A DNA stretch of 64,000 bases from the NCBI GenBank assembly GCA_036852015.1, contig JAANDG010000053.1, positions 124,001-188,000 on the forward strand. Direction: 5' to 3'. The notes under the pieces are model-generated. The model did not search any database and was not told where the DNA came from. It worked only from the letters and a program-made list of their open reading frames with translations. Below, in pieces: positions 1 to 12,700 of this stretch (position 1 is its first letter; each line of letters begins with the position of its first letter). Origin of the DNA: Pelodera strongyloides. Lineage: Eukaryota; Nematoda; Chromadorea; Rhabditida; Rhabditidae. The position numbers and the translations under genes were made by a program.

Positions 1-3000
1 GAGATTCAATTCTATCTAATCGTGCCGATTATATTCTTTTTCATTAAAAATATTTCAAAATCACGCAGAAGTTTGGTCACGATCTTTACGGTACTTCTCG
101 CCACGCTCTCGTTCTCGTATTTTTATTGGTAAGCTTTTTTCGACTTATGCAGTATGGAGACGCCGTATTTTTTCTAAATGTTAAAAGTTCTCTCTCTCTA
201 TATTGAAATTCAACGAGTTACAAATTTTATGAATTAATACTGATCGGTTTTTGCATTTTTTTTGCCCATTACTAGAGCTTAGCGGTATTTTTTCGCCATT
301 TTCTTACGTCACAAGAGCCCGAGCATCCTCAGTGACCATATAGAACTAAAAGGTTGAAAAGGTTAAGGTGAGAGTTTTTTATATAACAATTCTTGGCCTT
401 TACTACAATTATTCAATCTCAGTTCACACCTATGTCTTTAGGCGGTTCAGAATTATCAAAAAGCCAACGCAGGAAGTGTTAGCTAAAGTGTGGGAGTTTG
501 CTTTTGGAATTTTCGCTTTCTATCACTCTAAACCGATAGGCGAAAAATGTGAGCTGCCATTGAGTTTGAGCGTGTTATTCTATTCACCTCTCATTTTTAT
601 AAAACTAGCGTTGTCAGGAGAATATAGCAAATGGAAAAGGTTAGAGCCCTAATCATCAGATGACAAAAACCTATGTGGACTGTGGACCCTTTTTGAGTCC
701 TTTCGGAAAATCGATCAGTATTATCTTGCCGCTTGATGTGCAGCAGATATATATAGAATCAACAGTCGGAGGACATATAGTAATATGTTATATGTAAAAA
801 GAATATCCTGCAAAGGAATAATGACTGCCTAGTACCGACGTACAGAACCAACAGTCTGTATATTTTCCAGCTGCTCCAATGTCGAGCATAAAGTGTTCGC
901 TAATGGTTTTTCTACATACTTTCCTCTATGTTTGTCTTCTAATCGCTTTTGCTCCGTTTGCATTCTCGGAAGTCTGGTTTCGACTATTTGTCGTTACAAT
1001 AACGGTAAATTTCAGTAAAAAAAAATTCTACTAGTCCCAGTACAATATTAGGCGCCGTTCATAGTTCATAGTATTAAATATGGTATGCGTTGGCTTCGTT
1101 GTAATGTTACCGAACATTGAGTCAAATCAATTTTAATGGGTGCAAGTGCTGCGCAACCACACAAAAGTGCGCCACATACGCGGCGCCCGGAATTGTACTC
1201 CGTTCGCACCTCTGGCGCACCCTCCGCGCTTCCCATGTGGCTTTGCACTGACGTACTCTTTCCGCGCTCCACAACCGTGGAGCTTCATCAGTGTTATTTC
1301 AGGCAATTACGCTAATTACGGGTTCTTATTCGAATACGATACTTCTTTGTAATCCTCCACTACAGTATATTGGAGACGCGTCGTACGTTATTTATATGGT
1401 CAGTTTACAAGTCTATTTTATCGTTTTTGCTTTACATATGAAATCAAATGACTAACATGCGGAGTTATTTAAAGCGAAATACCGGCTAATTTGCTCGAAT
1501 TTAGCTCGATTTTTCATTCTAATTTATGGTCATTTGCATACGCTGCATAAGAATGTTGGTCTATTTGATGTGTTTCAAAAACGGGCCGGCAACCCGAAGT
1601 TCCTCCACTCGAGCCAAAACAATTTTCATTACAACGAAACCCGATTACTTATTATTAATAATAATAATAATTTATTGACACATTATGTAAAATATATAAG
1701 TGTGCATCCTATAAAATGTGGTTGGCAAATTGATGAGAAGGGTGGCAAATTAAGCCACATGTAACGATTAGGGAACTCTGGTACGATGTAGTCTTTTAGG
1801 TGCACTGGCCGGCACTTCGTTTTATAGATTACTTTGCTTATGAATACGGATGGTCCACAACTATTAGTAGGTTTTGAGTCTCTAAAAAATCTTGAGCCGT
1901 TTTCCTACGGTTGAATTATAAGGTCACGGAGAGGCATTCTTCCAAATACAATTACTATTATTGGCGAGAAGTAGATGGTTACAATTGGCACTCCAATATG
2001 TACACCAAGCTTATCAAATACCACAAACGCAATTTACTGTAAACTATTTCAGTGATTCTTCTGTCATTAGCTGCCACAGTTATTTTCACTATTGTTTTAC
2101 ACCACGGATTCGAAAATGTTTGTTTGTTTACTAGAATCTGTCATGTGTTGTGTCTTTGTTTGTGAAATTTTAAGCATTATGTATATGATTGTTCAAATTG
2201 TGTGCAGTGGTAGCGAACTGTTGTGAACTTTCAGAGAATGTTAGGCATGTCGGTAGCTTTCAATATGGTGCTAATCACAGTTCTCGTTGCATTGGCAACT
2301 GCGCTCACTTTCTATGGACCACTGCTAGGACGATATCGATTAGGTGTGTTTCTCGAACTATCACTTGCTTATAGGTAGTAATAACCAAATTATGGTCCAT
2401 TCTCCTGATGCAGAATTAGAACGAACATTGTTCAGGCCCACATTCTGATGCAATACTAAGGAATTCTGAAAGTGATGCCAAACCTGCGCACAAGGTGAGT
2501 TTTTTGCGTGAATTTTTAAAGGGTATATACGTACTCCTTGTCCAGTTGAATAAATCTATTGGTTGTTCCGAATATTTTTCATCGTTGGTGTGTGCATAGA
2601 TACTGTGCATCGATGGGGTACATCGATGGTGTTCATCGATGGGGTGCATCGATGGTATGCATCGATGTTGTGCATCGATGGGGCGCATCGATGGTGTGCA
2701 TCGATGGTATGCATCGATGTGTATCGATGGGGTGCATCGATGTTGTGCATCGATGGGGTGCATCGATGGGGTGCATCGATGTTGTGCATCGTTGGGGTGT
2801 ATCGATGGGGGGCAACGATGGGGTGCATCGATGGGGTGTATCGATGGGGGGCATCGATGGTGTGTATCGATGGGGTGCATCGGTGGTATGTATCGAGGTG
2901 CATCAGTGGCGTTCATTGATGGGGTGCACCGATGGTATGCATCGATGTTGTGCATCGATGGGGCGCATCGATGGTGTGCATCGATGGTATGCATCGATGT

Positions 3001-6000
3001 TGTGCATCGATGCATATCGATGGGGTTCATCGATGTTGTGCATCGATGGGGTGTATCGATGGGGTGCATCGGTGGTGTGTATCGAGGTGCATCGGTGGTG
3101 TTCATTGACTTTTCGCGTCGGATTGAATGAGATATTCTAGACGAGGTTGTAAAAATGAGCAACACAGTAATTCCAAGCTAGATCAACGTCTATTCAAAGA
3201 CTTAAGTCACTATCACATCCTGAGCGTATTGATTGTTTTCGTTAGCACTGACCCCTTAATGAATGGGCAATCTTTTCAGGTCCATCGAAACAGCACAGGA
3301 GCGCTAAATATTGCAATAATTGGAGACGGAATGGCTGTACAACAAGTAACTTTTACTACCTTATAACATAAACATTTATCAGAATACAAACAAAAACTAG
3401 GTATATTACCAATAGCAAACATTAAAACAGGGGAGTTGAACAAAGCCGATTGCTTTCAATATTACCTTAAAAGCCGATTGCACTAAGTGCTTTCAATATT
3501 ACCTTAAAATAACATACCCTGAATCTGAATTGGGATTCTTTCTCAAAACCTCTTTTACAACGAGAAACTCGACGTCCAAGCGGCAATGTTGCGGCGTGGT
3601 AAAATGTGGCACGCCGAGTGTGAAATGGCGAGCTGTATTTACGCAATTCTAGCCAATAATATTTCGCGTGCATTTTTCCACACGGCCACCGTTCCCACGC
3701 GGTGTGCACACCAATTTTCAACTTTAATTTCAGTTCCACGTCATCAACGCGCTTTTACAGAATACAAGCGATGTTTCAATGGAGTTGCGTACGTCAATGA
3801 ACGGACATCCATTGCTCGGTATGTTTACTTTCAAATCCATGACCGTCGTACTGACGAAACTACACCATGGTGTATCCTCGCTGACAACATGGGTCGAAAG
3901 GGGGTTCCATATTGTTGTATTTGCACATTTTCTTATGATCTAGTCCGAACTATTGCAATCCATTAATAGCAAGAGGACGACTCTTTCAGTCACGAAAATC
4001 GTATTAAAGTCAAAGTCAGTCACGAAAATCGTAAAATCGTGTAAAGCAGGCCAAGATATATACACTTGTATGATACACCTTTTTTTTTCTTTTACCCGAT
4101 TGCTAATCGACTACAGTACCAATGGCTACGTTATATCTACGTTGTTTTCTCTTCATCATATTATTTGATGCACACCTCGGTGTTATTTAATAAATAAATA
4201 AATAAATATTAGCATTAGCCACTGGGGTTGATTTATCGGGAAACCTTTTGTTTTCGACTCTTTTATTTGTCTGTAGTCGCTTGTGCGCAAAATCGATATC
4301 TTATCGATCCGCAATTTACAAATGAAGTACTTCAGACACGTCCAAGTTCATCGGTTTCCTGACGACTTCTCGTCCGCAGATTCTCATTATCGCTGCCAAG
4401 TGAGCATTTTGCCGGAACCTTGGTTGATATAGTTATATTCTAAACAAAAATTCTTTGTAAAACATGTTGACCAATAACGTGTGCGCTGGTCTTGCATTTA
4501 TAGCACCCTCTCGTTTGATTGTTAAATGCAACACGCTAAAATTGTAAAACTTGGAACTTGACCATCGAGGCCCATAGATGAGCCGTTAAGTTTCAACTGG
4601 CGGTGCGCCAGAGATGCGCGAAAAGGTTACAGTTCCTGTGGCCCTTTTTCGAAGAGGGCACCTTAGGTGGGCCACTTGTGCGCCATGCGCGACTGTGGAT
4701 AGTTCATATGCTAAAATTTTTAACAATATGGTTTATTAATTAACTAAAATTCAATTTATTCAGTCCAACGTTTCAAATGCTTCATGGCTTCTTTGGATCT
4801 CCACAAAATGATCAAGTTTACCGGAAAATGATCAAAGCGACCAAAGTTTACAGCCGTTTTGTGCAAAGGGTAGAACACTTACATATATGTATAGACAAAA
4901 TCTCACACAGTGACAAGCTTCGGGAATATTTAACCTTCATACGTTGTAAGTCAGTCAATGAGTATTCTATGCAACGCAAAATATTGATTGACGAATTTCA
5001 TTTGTCTTTCAAAAATCAATAAACAATCAATAAACAATCAACCGTTCAGATAGTCCTCGTTGGCATGATGCCCGAATTTCCCAGTGGAGTCGTAAGCGAG
5101 TTAATCGATCGAATACAACACCCACATACGGATCGCCCTCAAGGAGTATTGCACTTACCATACAAGGTGACAAATCATTTGCGTGTACGATAAAACTAAG
5201 GCGTAACGTGAGGACAGACAAACAAACTGCGACATCTAATCACTAATTTTGTTTTTTTTAACTATAGTACATGCGTATCATCCAAAATGTACTATAGAAT
5301 TCCGTCTTCTTGGGCTTAGATACATTCACCTCAACCCAACGGAGCTATTGATTGTTTGGTGTACATCACGGATAAACCAGATAATTTTCAGATCTTCAAC
5401 ATAAAAAGTCATGCATTGACGATGCGGTTTCGATCGCTAACACGCGTTTGTAAGAAATGTATGATGGTTGATCCCGCTATGGCATTCCTAGATCGAAGAA
5501 AGTTGAAGGTACGAAAAAGGACATGAAAGGAATTATTGAAAACAATAATAGCCAATTTTTTCATGGTATGCAAAGCGGTTTTTGAAGTAGTTACGGGTGC
5601 GTATTTCCGTAGTTTTATCACAGAATAAAATACCGGAAAACGACAATTCGTGCATGAGTGGTCTATTGCTTCATTTCATTTCGTGCATAGAACTATCCCA
5701 ATTTTCAGTCTACTTTTTCTTGTAATGCGATAAGGTCTAGATAAATCGTAACTTAAAAAATTGTTTCCCTATTTTTTTTTACCTTCCAGGTACTTCTCTT
5801 CAATCCTAGGACTCTCCTTTCATATTTCACAAATAGGAGCGGGCTGACAAAAGTGGGACAGGCTCTGTTGAGCCGTTTCTACGCGAAGGTATAATAATTT
5901 GAAGTAGTTGCAATTAATGTAGAAAATGGATAAAACAAAATTCTGAGCGGATGGTCATTTGGTTGCACACCGCTACCGCAACCTTTTTTACACACCCACA

Positions 6001-6288
6001 CAATGTGGGCCGCGCACTCTTCGTTCAGCTTTGACTTTCTGGCAAGTTTTGAGTGTTCAAGTTTACTTATGCTAATTTCCTGATTCTTATTTCTAGCGAC
6101 TTCACGGTGTACTCCAACCACTCCAACGATTCGCGACAAAAACATTGGATCCCGCAAGCAGACAGAAAAATATTAGTAAACCCGCAGAGACATTACGGAA
6201 AATTACGGAAAACAATAACACTTTAAAAGCTGTAGTGAAAGCAGACATGAATCCAACGGAGTCATTTGAAGGAAGCGGTGCTGAATGA
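1..6288 (+). CDS. OAC-type acyltransferase-3 with C-terminal SGNH-like domain (5' end outside window)
   Basis: Partial gene whose first exons lie left of the window. Exons: 1-128, 442-548, 871-1004, 1303-1398, 1800-1866, 2053-2117, 2235-2343, 2436-2494, 3280-3345, 3734-3818, 4336-4399, 4764-4869, 5050-5166, 5392-5508, 5790-5888, 6097-6288 (536 codons plus TGA, phase continuous throughout). The first half encodes hydrophobic helices of the acyltransferase-3 fold, including EIQFYLIVPIIFFFI and LQYIGDASYVIYM-VHWP. After a last membrane segment (about 2235-2343) comes a soluble SGNH-like domain. Its block I reads IIGDGMAVQQ, so Gly replaces the nucleophilic Ser, and the expected terminal D-x-x-H-L-S reads NRSGLT. 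Family role: O-acyl transfer onto lipids or glycans in a membrane; the substrate cannot be inferred. Eleven of the 15 complete exons match the length of their counterpart in the gene at 9723-17180, so the two are tandem duplicates. Its seventh intron visible here holds a 13-bp minisatellite. The tail ends FEGSGAE, matching FEGSGAG in the paralogue. Confidence 0.88.
1469..1590. repeat. Dispersed TTAA palindromic element, copy A
   Basis: Begins TTAAAGCGAAATACCGGC and ends TTTCAAAAACGGGCCGG. The interior (GCTCGAATTTAGCTCGATT, CATTTGCATA..GCTGCATAAGAATG) is shared with the copy at 15075-15233. It lies in an intron of the partial OAC gene. No coding capacity, so probably a MITE; the right boundary is approximate. 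Confidence 0.6.
2585..3110. repeat. 13-bp minisatellite with ATCGAT core
   Basis: About 40 tandem copies of a roughly 13-bp unit, GCATCGATGGNGT with variants, each containing the palindrome ATCGAT. A block of about 110 bp (from about 2640) recurs near 2930, so there is a higher-order period of about 290-300 bp. It lies inside an intron of the partial OAC gene, between the exons at 2436-2494 and 3280-3345. Because 13 is not a multiple of 3 and the unit has no stop, long open frames appear on both strands; these are artefacts. Confidence 0.95.
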
Positions 6289-9041
6289 ATTTATAAGCAA
6301 TTTATGTAATTTCACAAACCTATGGACGTTAGTTCTTCAATTTTTCTGTGTGCAATGCAAACTGTCATTTGTCTGTCATTTGTCAAGCTGTCATTTTTTG
6401 GTCATTAGACTGTTTATATCATATGGCTTGCTTGGAGCGCATGTATATTTTTCTTTACATATATATATATTCTAATCTCATTAGACTCTTACGGTGACTC
6501 TTACGGACTCTTACGGGGTTACGGTAAATGCACACGCTCTTGCAATTAGATAATTGCCAGAGAAACGTACGGTTTTTTGGCATACTTGCCAACCCCATAA
6601 TCATAATTTTTCACTGGTTTGCATATTTTCAGATTTCTAGTTGTATATATAGCTAACGTAGCTCTACTGAATACCTCAATTTTATACCGAAAACAAGCTC
6701 AATTATACAACAAGGCAGCAGCTAAATATCGTGTAAATTCCATGTTGCGTATAAACGGTCTATACGAGACTTGCCACGATTTCCACATTTTTTGTTACTC
6801 ATATTTTTTTTTAGTTTTCATTAGTTTCTCTTGTTTCGAACAGCTTTAATTCCCATTTGATGTACGTACAAGTTCCACAATTGTGCATTATACTGTAATT
6901 TGCGTATGCATAAATATTTTTACTCGTGTCGTATTCATTATTATATGAGTTGCTAATTTTGATTTAACATTTAGAAACCCCAAAGCGAAAACGTGACAAT
7001 AAGCGTTGCGGAAAATTTGAGCTGTTCAATTCAAGATTAGTGATCCAAAAACGCCTTCTAAAACGTTTTTTTTCCGCATTCCGTTTGCGAAAATGATAGT
7101 TTGATTCAGAACAGGTTAACGGGGTACATCCTAGATACAATGCGCGTGCAGCGCTCAGTTTGGAGTGCTAGCGCGTAGCGCACTTGGAACGGGATAAAGA
7201 AGATGTTGTTCTCTTAAAAGGCGCAACCGTGATGTGATAACCGGTCCGGTCACTCAAAATCAAACAATAAACACATTGTGAACTCACGAAATAAATATAA
7301 TTTAACTTGCAAGTGTGGTACCGAAAATAGTGAGGACACGATGTTTGAGCGCTTTGTCAAGCGTATTGTCTCCTGAAAAAAAGTAAAAATTAAAGAGGCT
7401 TTACGTAATCATAGCTCCCCGGAATATAAAAAAACTGAGAAAAGGTAGGTAGGCTTGCGAAACCGCAATTTCCAAAGAACACCAAAAGAGTGTCCCATTC
7501 TTGAAATTTTATTAAGTCATTGGCACTTAGTATTGCTTACAACCGGGCGGTTTTTCTCGTTGCGATCTATTCCCACTGTTCCACTATAATCAGTAAAAAT
7601 TTTGCCCAGAAATCCAGAAAACAATGAAAATATTTTTCGCAACACGGGAATTTCCGGTGCCTCAAATTAGAAACAGCTGATGGCACTGATGTATGCTGCA
7701 AGAAAAGCTGCTCACAAGATTTGAATGAGACCGTACAACGTGACATACACGAAAATAACGCAGATCATGGAAGGAACGCCTTTTTGGGAGATGCACTATT
7801 GCATGATTGTTTTTTGCAATACACTTCCTGCCGGCACCGTTGAACAGGCGCTTTCAAACTATGGCTCCTGTTTTGAATTTGTATACATGTTATGCTGAAA
7901 TCTAATGTCTCCCATCATGAGTCTCATGTACGTAAACCGAACCATTCAATGTTGCATGCTAACAGTTCTGAGTGAAATATGCAGTTACACATATATATAT
8001 TTTAACCATTTAGCCGGAAGTTGAGGAATTTTCTTAGGTATATGTTTAATCGCTATGTGGAAAGCTCACTACAAAGCTTCGTCAATGTATATAAATGGTT
8101 TGTATCAGGGCACGACAAATTCTCCCGTGATCCAAGAGATGATTGGGATATTCGATCCACAAAAAGCAGTGTTTTTAGACGAACCGGTTTGAGACGAGAT
8201 AAAGAAGGTCCATTTTTATGTCCTTGATTAGCAATACGTTTTATTATATATGATTTGTTCCGGTTTTCGGTTCCATAAAGTTTGCAATGTGTTTCTTTCA
8301 ACAACTGCCCATTGTGATAATTACTTCAAATACCGCTGATTTATTTGCATCAGTGTAATTAACGTCAATTAAAACAAGTTCTGTACATAGAACTTGTTTT
8401 ATGGAATTAACTTCTCTCGGTTTTCCAATGAAACGAGGATATCTTGAAAAAAATAAGAACAAGGAAGAAATTCAGCCTTATATATATTTATCCTGTACAT
8501 AGAACTTGTTTATTGCCCATGGTACAAACTACAAACGTTGAATTCCTGTCTCCGCTCATTACCTTACTTTGTTATTTACTTACTTAATTTTACTTACACG
8601 AACATAAAATGGACATGCGTAACTTAGTTACCTGCAACTATTTCTTATTTGGTTTATGGTGCTCGGTCTAGTTGTATCATTTTTGATGCCACTTGAAGCC
8701 CTTTGATAAGTGCCTCAAGCTTTTAGCATGTTTTAGAACACATTCAGTCACTTCTTGCCCTGTAATCTCAAAAAAAACATAGCAAATTAGCTGAAAACTG
8801 CGCGTGTGGCTTATGTGAGGTAAGAAAGGACAACGTGTAGCCCGCTAAGGTTTGATCACTTTTAGGGATTTAGGTTCAAAATCTGATTTCTTTGAATCAT
8901 TATAAGTTTCTATATTGGTTTGTCTTGTGTTGCAAAAAAAAATCCCCTATAAGTCAAGGAGATAGCAGACTGGATAGTAGAAGTAGTCTTCAAATACTCT
9001 TGCATTTATTTTTGTTACATCGATGTGAAAATCCTTTTTCT
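6289..9041. other. Intergenic, no gene recognised
   Basis: AT-rich spacer between the tandem OAC genes. It holds short direct repeats (GACTCTTACGG three times near 6482-6515) and two copies of TGTACATAGAACTTGTTT (about 8380 and 8495), one inside a small inverted repeat. Open frames here are short, with no recognisable motif or splice pattern. The upstream regulatory region of the second OAC gene probably lies at the right end of this stretch. Confidence 0.6.
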
Positions 9042-9499
9042 TTAAAGGGAGAGGCTCATGAGAATAAAGTTTTTCTCAATTTACTTGCACAGAATGTCCG
9101 AAATTTCAGAAATATTACTGTGAGAACCGCATTGTTTGAAGCCTGGAATTCACAGAGTTATTCTCCGGCAAACAGTTCGGTCAGGTACCGTTGTCAGGAA
9201 CAATTTTCGCGCTTTTAGGGCATTCCTGTGTTGGAAACGCCTCGTTATAATTGTAGTAATGATCTGTATTCTCTAGAACATTACTACGTTGAAAAAGAAT
9301 GCACGTGCACGGATATAAACCATAAAAACTGATTTTTGTGTTGCTGACTACGGTACCTGGTCGAACTGTTTAGCATAGAATATCTCTGCGAGTTCTAGAT
9401 GCAAATTTATGCGGTTTTCACAGTAATATTTCTGAGATACCGGACATTGTGCGCAAGTAAATTGAAGAAATTCTTTTTCTCGTGGGCCTCTCCCTTTAA
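9042..9499. mobile_element. TTAA-bounded palindromic MITE (TTAAAGGG-AGGCCCA family)
   Basis: Starts TTAAAGGGAGAGGCTCATGA; its right end, reverse-complemented, starts TTAAAGGGAGAGGCCCACGA. The arms stay inverted-complementary for over 100 bp (both contain CAGAAATATTACTGTGA). TTAA is present at both ends. No transposase, so non-autonomous. The right arm is closely matched by the half copy at about 15480-15628. TTAA target use is characteristic of piggyBac-like transposases, which is inference here. Confidence 0.8.
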
Positions 9500-9666
9500 A
9501 GCGAAATGCTAGCCACTTTGGAAAATTTGCATATGATAAGCAAATCCTATGTATCCTACGCTAATTTTGTACGATCGTCCACGGCAATCGTACAAAATTA
9601 GCATAGGATACATAGGATTTGATAATCATATGCAAATTTTCCAAAGAGGCTAGCATTTCGCTTTAA
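9496..9666. mobile_element. Second TTAA MITE (TTAAAGCGAAATGCTAGCC family), abutting the first
   Basis: Near-perfect palindrome: TTAAAGCGAAATGCTAGCC at the left and GGCTAGCATTTCGCTTTAA at the right. Each arm carries TTTGCATATGAT and TCCTATGTATCCTA, around a short loop near 9580. Its left TTAA is also the right TTAA of the element at 9042-9499, so one element appears to have inserted into the terminal target site of the other. Confidence 0.85.
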
Positions 9667-9722
9667 CATTTTTTTTTCGTGGGATTTCATACTCATTTTC
9701 TAACTAAGTGACCAGGCCACTA

Positions 9723-12700
9723 ATGGAAGTATCTGTATCAACGAAGACAGAATCAAAATCAAAACTCTCGATTGTATTGGATGCGTTCTATATAAACCAA
9801 CAGCAATCAGGTGAGCTTGTTTTGGGTACTAATATTGTTGGTTACAAACTAGAGAATTGAAAGGATTAAAGCAAAATATGTCGATTAGGGCTCCCGAAAG
9901 GAGCCATGCAGTCCGCTCCGATCTACCAGTCAGAGCATCCCAGTATATAGGTCGTAATTATTGCGGACTTAGAGCATCCCAGTATATAGATCGTAATTAT
10001 TGCGAACTTGCTGGCCAGCCCAACGTGAAACACTGAAGGCGCGCGGCGAAAAGTATTGGGCGCCTATACCTCGTCCACCTCGCCCTGTATTCGCCAGCCT
10101 CTCGCCAGGTTCTCGCAAAGATAGGGAAAAGCCGCCGTGCATCCTTTTAGGCGGCTCTGCATCCTTTTCGCAAGCCTACGCGGAGCCATAGCTTGAATGT
10201 CCTACCTTACGCCGCGCCAAACTTTCGCGGCAGTGTTTTGTCGGTGCCCTGATCCTCTCTCTCCAGAATTGCACACGCAACGTTCTGGTGGGCAACGGCG
10301 CCTACCACTGCACGTGCCTCTTGCTCCTAGTTTTACGGTGATCGTAGTGAACCGTTCATCTTCTAAAGTTTTAATTTTCTTTTCAGGGAAGCGTGCCGAT
10401 ATTCAAGGTCTGCGTGCAATTGCCATTTTACTTGTGTTAGGAACTCATTTCTTCCCAGCCTATTTTCCAAATGGTTATTTGGGTGTTGATGTGTAAGTTA
10501 TTTTAACTTTATTTAGAAAAAAACGTGCCCACAAGTTCACAAACAATACCCGAGCCTAAGCCTAAGCCTAATACATGAAAATTAACCTTCTAACCAATTC
10601 AACTACTGTTTTAGCTCCGTGCGAAATAATTACTTATAATCGCGTGGTTCTTTTAGGATAATTTTTCCTAACACGCATCTTTTCATTCAGATTTTTCGTC
10701 ATCAGCGGCTATGTGATGTCTTTAGTACTGTCAAAGGATAACGAAATGGATCTCACAAATACGACCCAATTTTACATTCGAAGAATTAAACGAATATTCC
10801 CAGTGTATTATCTCACCGCGGTAAGGACACTTATTTTGGGATAAACCTAAAAAGTACTTGTCTCTGTCCGTTTTGACAATTGTTTCAGTATGTTGGTTCC
10901 CTATGTTTTCGTTTCATCATAGCATACCCAAACGAATAAAACAAAATTCATGAAAGCAATTTCAGACACTCGTCCTAGTCATTTCCATATATTTTGTGTC
11001 CTACGCTTGGCTAACCGCTTTTCTGGATAAAATGCTGCCATGCTTATTACTGTATCGGAATACGATTTCAATAGGTACATCACTGGTAAGTGCTTTTGGA
11101 ATTCATTCACCTAGAATATCTTAAAAAACATCCAATGCTAACACTTATTTTTTTGTCAAGTAAATGTTTAATGAATTTTTAGGCTGTTGGATTTGGATTA
11201 AGTAGACTGTTAAAACTTTTAAAATACAAAAAATACAGCTCCTATTAAATTCTTTACTAGTAGTGAAAATTTCCCAAAATTTCAGACTCCAACTGCTCAA
11301 CCAGGGACTGACTTATCACCGGCAAGTGACGTGGGTTCGGATTCGCCCTACGTCACATTTTTTGCAATAGTAGCCGAGAAGGCTAATTGTAATTATTGTA
11401 ATTATTGTACAGCACAATGTGTTGAGGTCAAATAGCAACAATTTAGAAAGCTCAATTGGCCGCCACAGATCGTTTCACTCGAATATTCAATCATTCCTGG
11501 TCTCTATGTGTGGAACTTCAGTTCTATCTTATCGTACCAACTATATTCTATTTTATTAAAAATGTCTCGAAATCCCGAAGGATACCGGTCTCCATTGTCA
11601 CGGTGCTTCTTGCCGCGAGCTCTTTTTCTTACTTTTATTGGTAAGTTATTTTTTGCAGTGGTACAAAATTTATAGCGTTTTTTTCGGGTTTGACCTGATT
11701 GTGAGCTTCTGAAGCGCGCCCGATTTTCAAGAGAACTAGTAGCTTCTGAGAATGAAACTACCAAGTACGTGGTGTGCTTTAGAATCCGAGGCCGGGGTAA
11801 TGGGAGGACTCTTTCTAGACCAAAGCGTCTCTTGCCCTATATTGGCAAGCTAGCGATTGATACATACAAAATTTCGTTTTACATAATTCTACGGTATAAA
11901 TGTATAAAGTACAGATATATTTAGGCGATTCGCAATAATCAATAAACCTACACAAGACACAGTAGCGAAAGTTTGGGAGTTTTGCTTTGGAATTCTCGCT
12001 TTTTACTACTCGAAACCGAGAGGTGAAACAGGTATACCCAAATGTCACTAATAAGTCTCTTTATAACTTGTAATAATATAATATAATATAATATAATATA
12101 ATATGTAGTAGGAATCCAATTAGTCATGCAGCATGACATGGTAAAAGATATTCGAAACTTGTGCCACTTACTAGTTTTTCAAAAAGGGCTAACAATATCA
12201 AAACCCGGTGGGATTATTTACCGCTTTAGCTTTACCGCCGACGACAACAAAACGGTGTGCAATGACTGGTGCACACATTTTATTATATTTATGCCTTCTA
12301 TGCGGCTTCTATCGTTTTGAATTTTCGAATATATGGTTTCGTGTTTACATTGTGACCATTACGGTAAGTGATTACAACGAGAAAATTGGCGCGGAAGCGG
12401 CAGCGGCACGGCATGCGGGCGTGTATGAAAAAAAGGTCCCGGCGTTGTGTTATGGCGTGGCCAGGTCAGGTTGCACGCCAACCCACGCGGCTTGCACGCC
12501 ATGTTTCGTCAGTGAGTATTTATTGAGTCACATCGACAATGCGTATGTGTGAAGCAGTCTGGCATCGATCCAACAAGCAGTCCTTTTAGGCTTTAGTGCT
12601 CATTACTGGTTCTTATTCCAATACGGTACTTTTATGTAATTGGCCCCTTCGGTATATTGGAGATGCATCGTACGTGATTTATATGGTGGGCATTTAAATT

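Noticed and set aside
2416..3165. Open frames of up to 249 codons on both strands (His/Thr/Pro-rich or Trp/Ile/Asp-rich repeats)
   Set aside because: They are read-throughs of the 13-bp minisatellite, which is stop-free in every frame.
11286..11360. GGTTCGGATTC, resembling a tRNA B box
   Set aside because: No A box, cloverleaf or terminator around it; it overlaps a small OAC exon and its donor.
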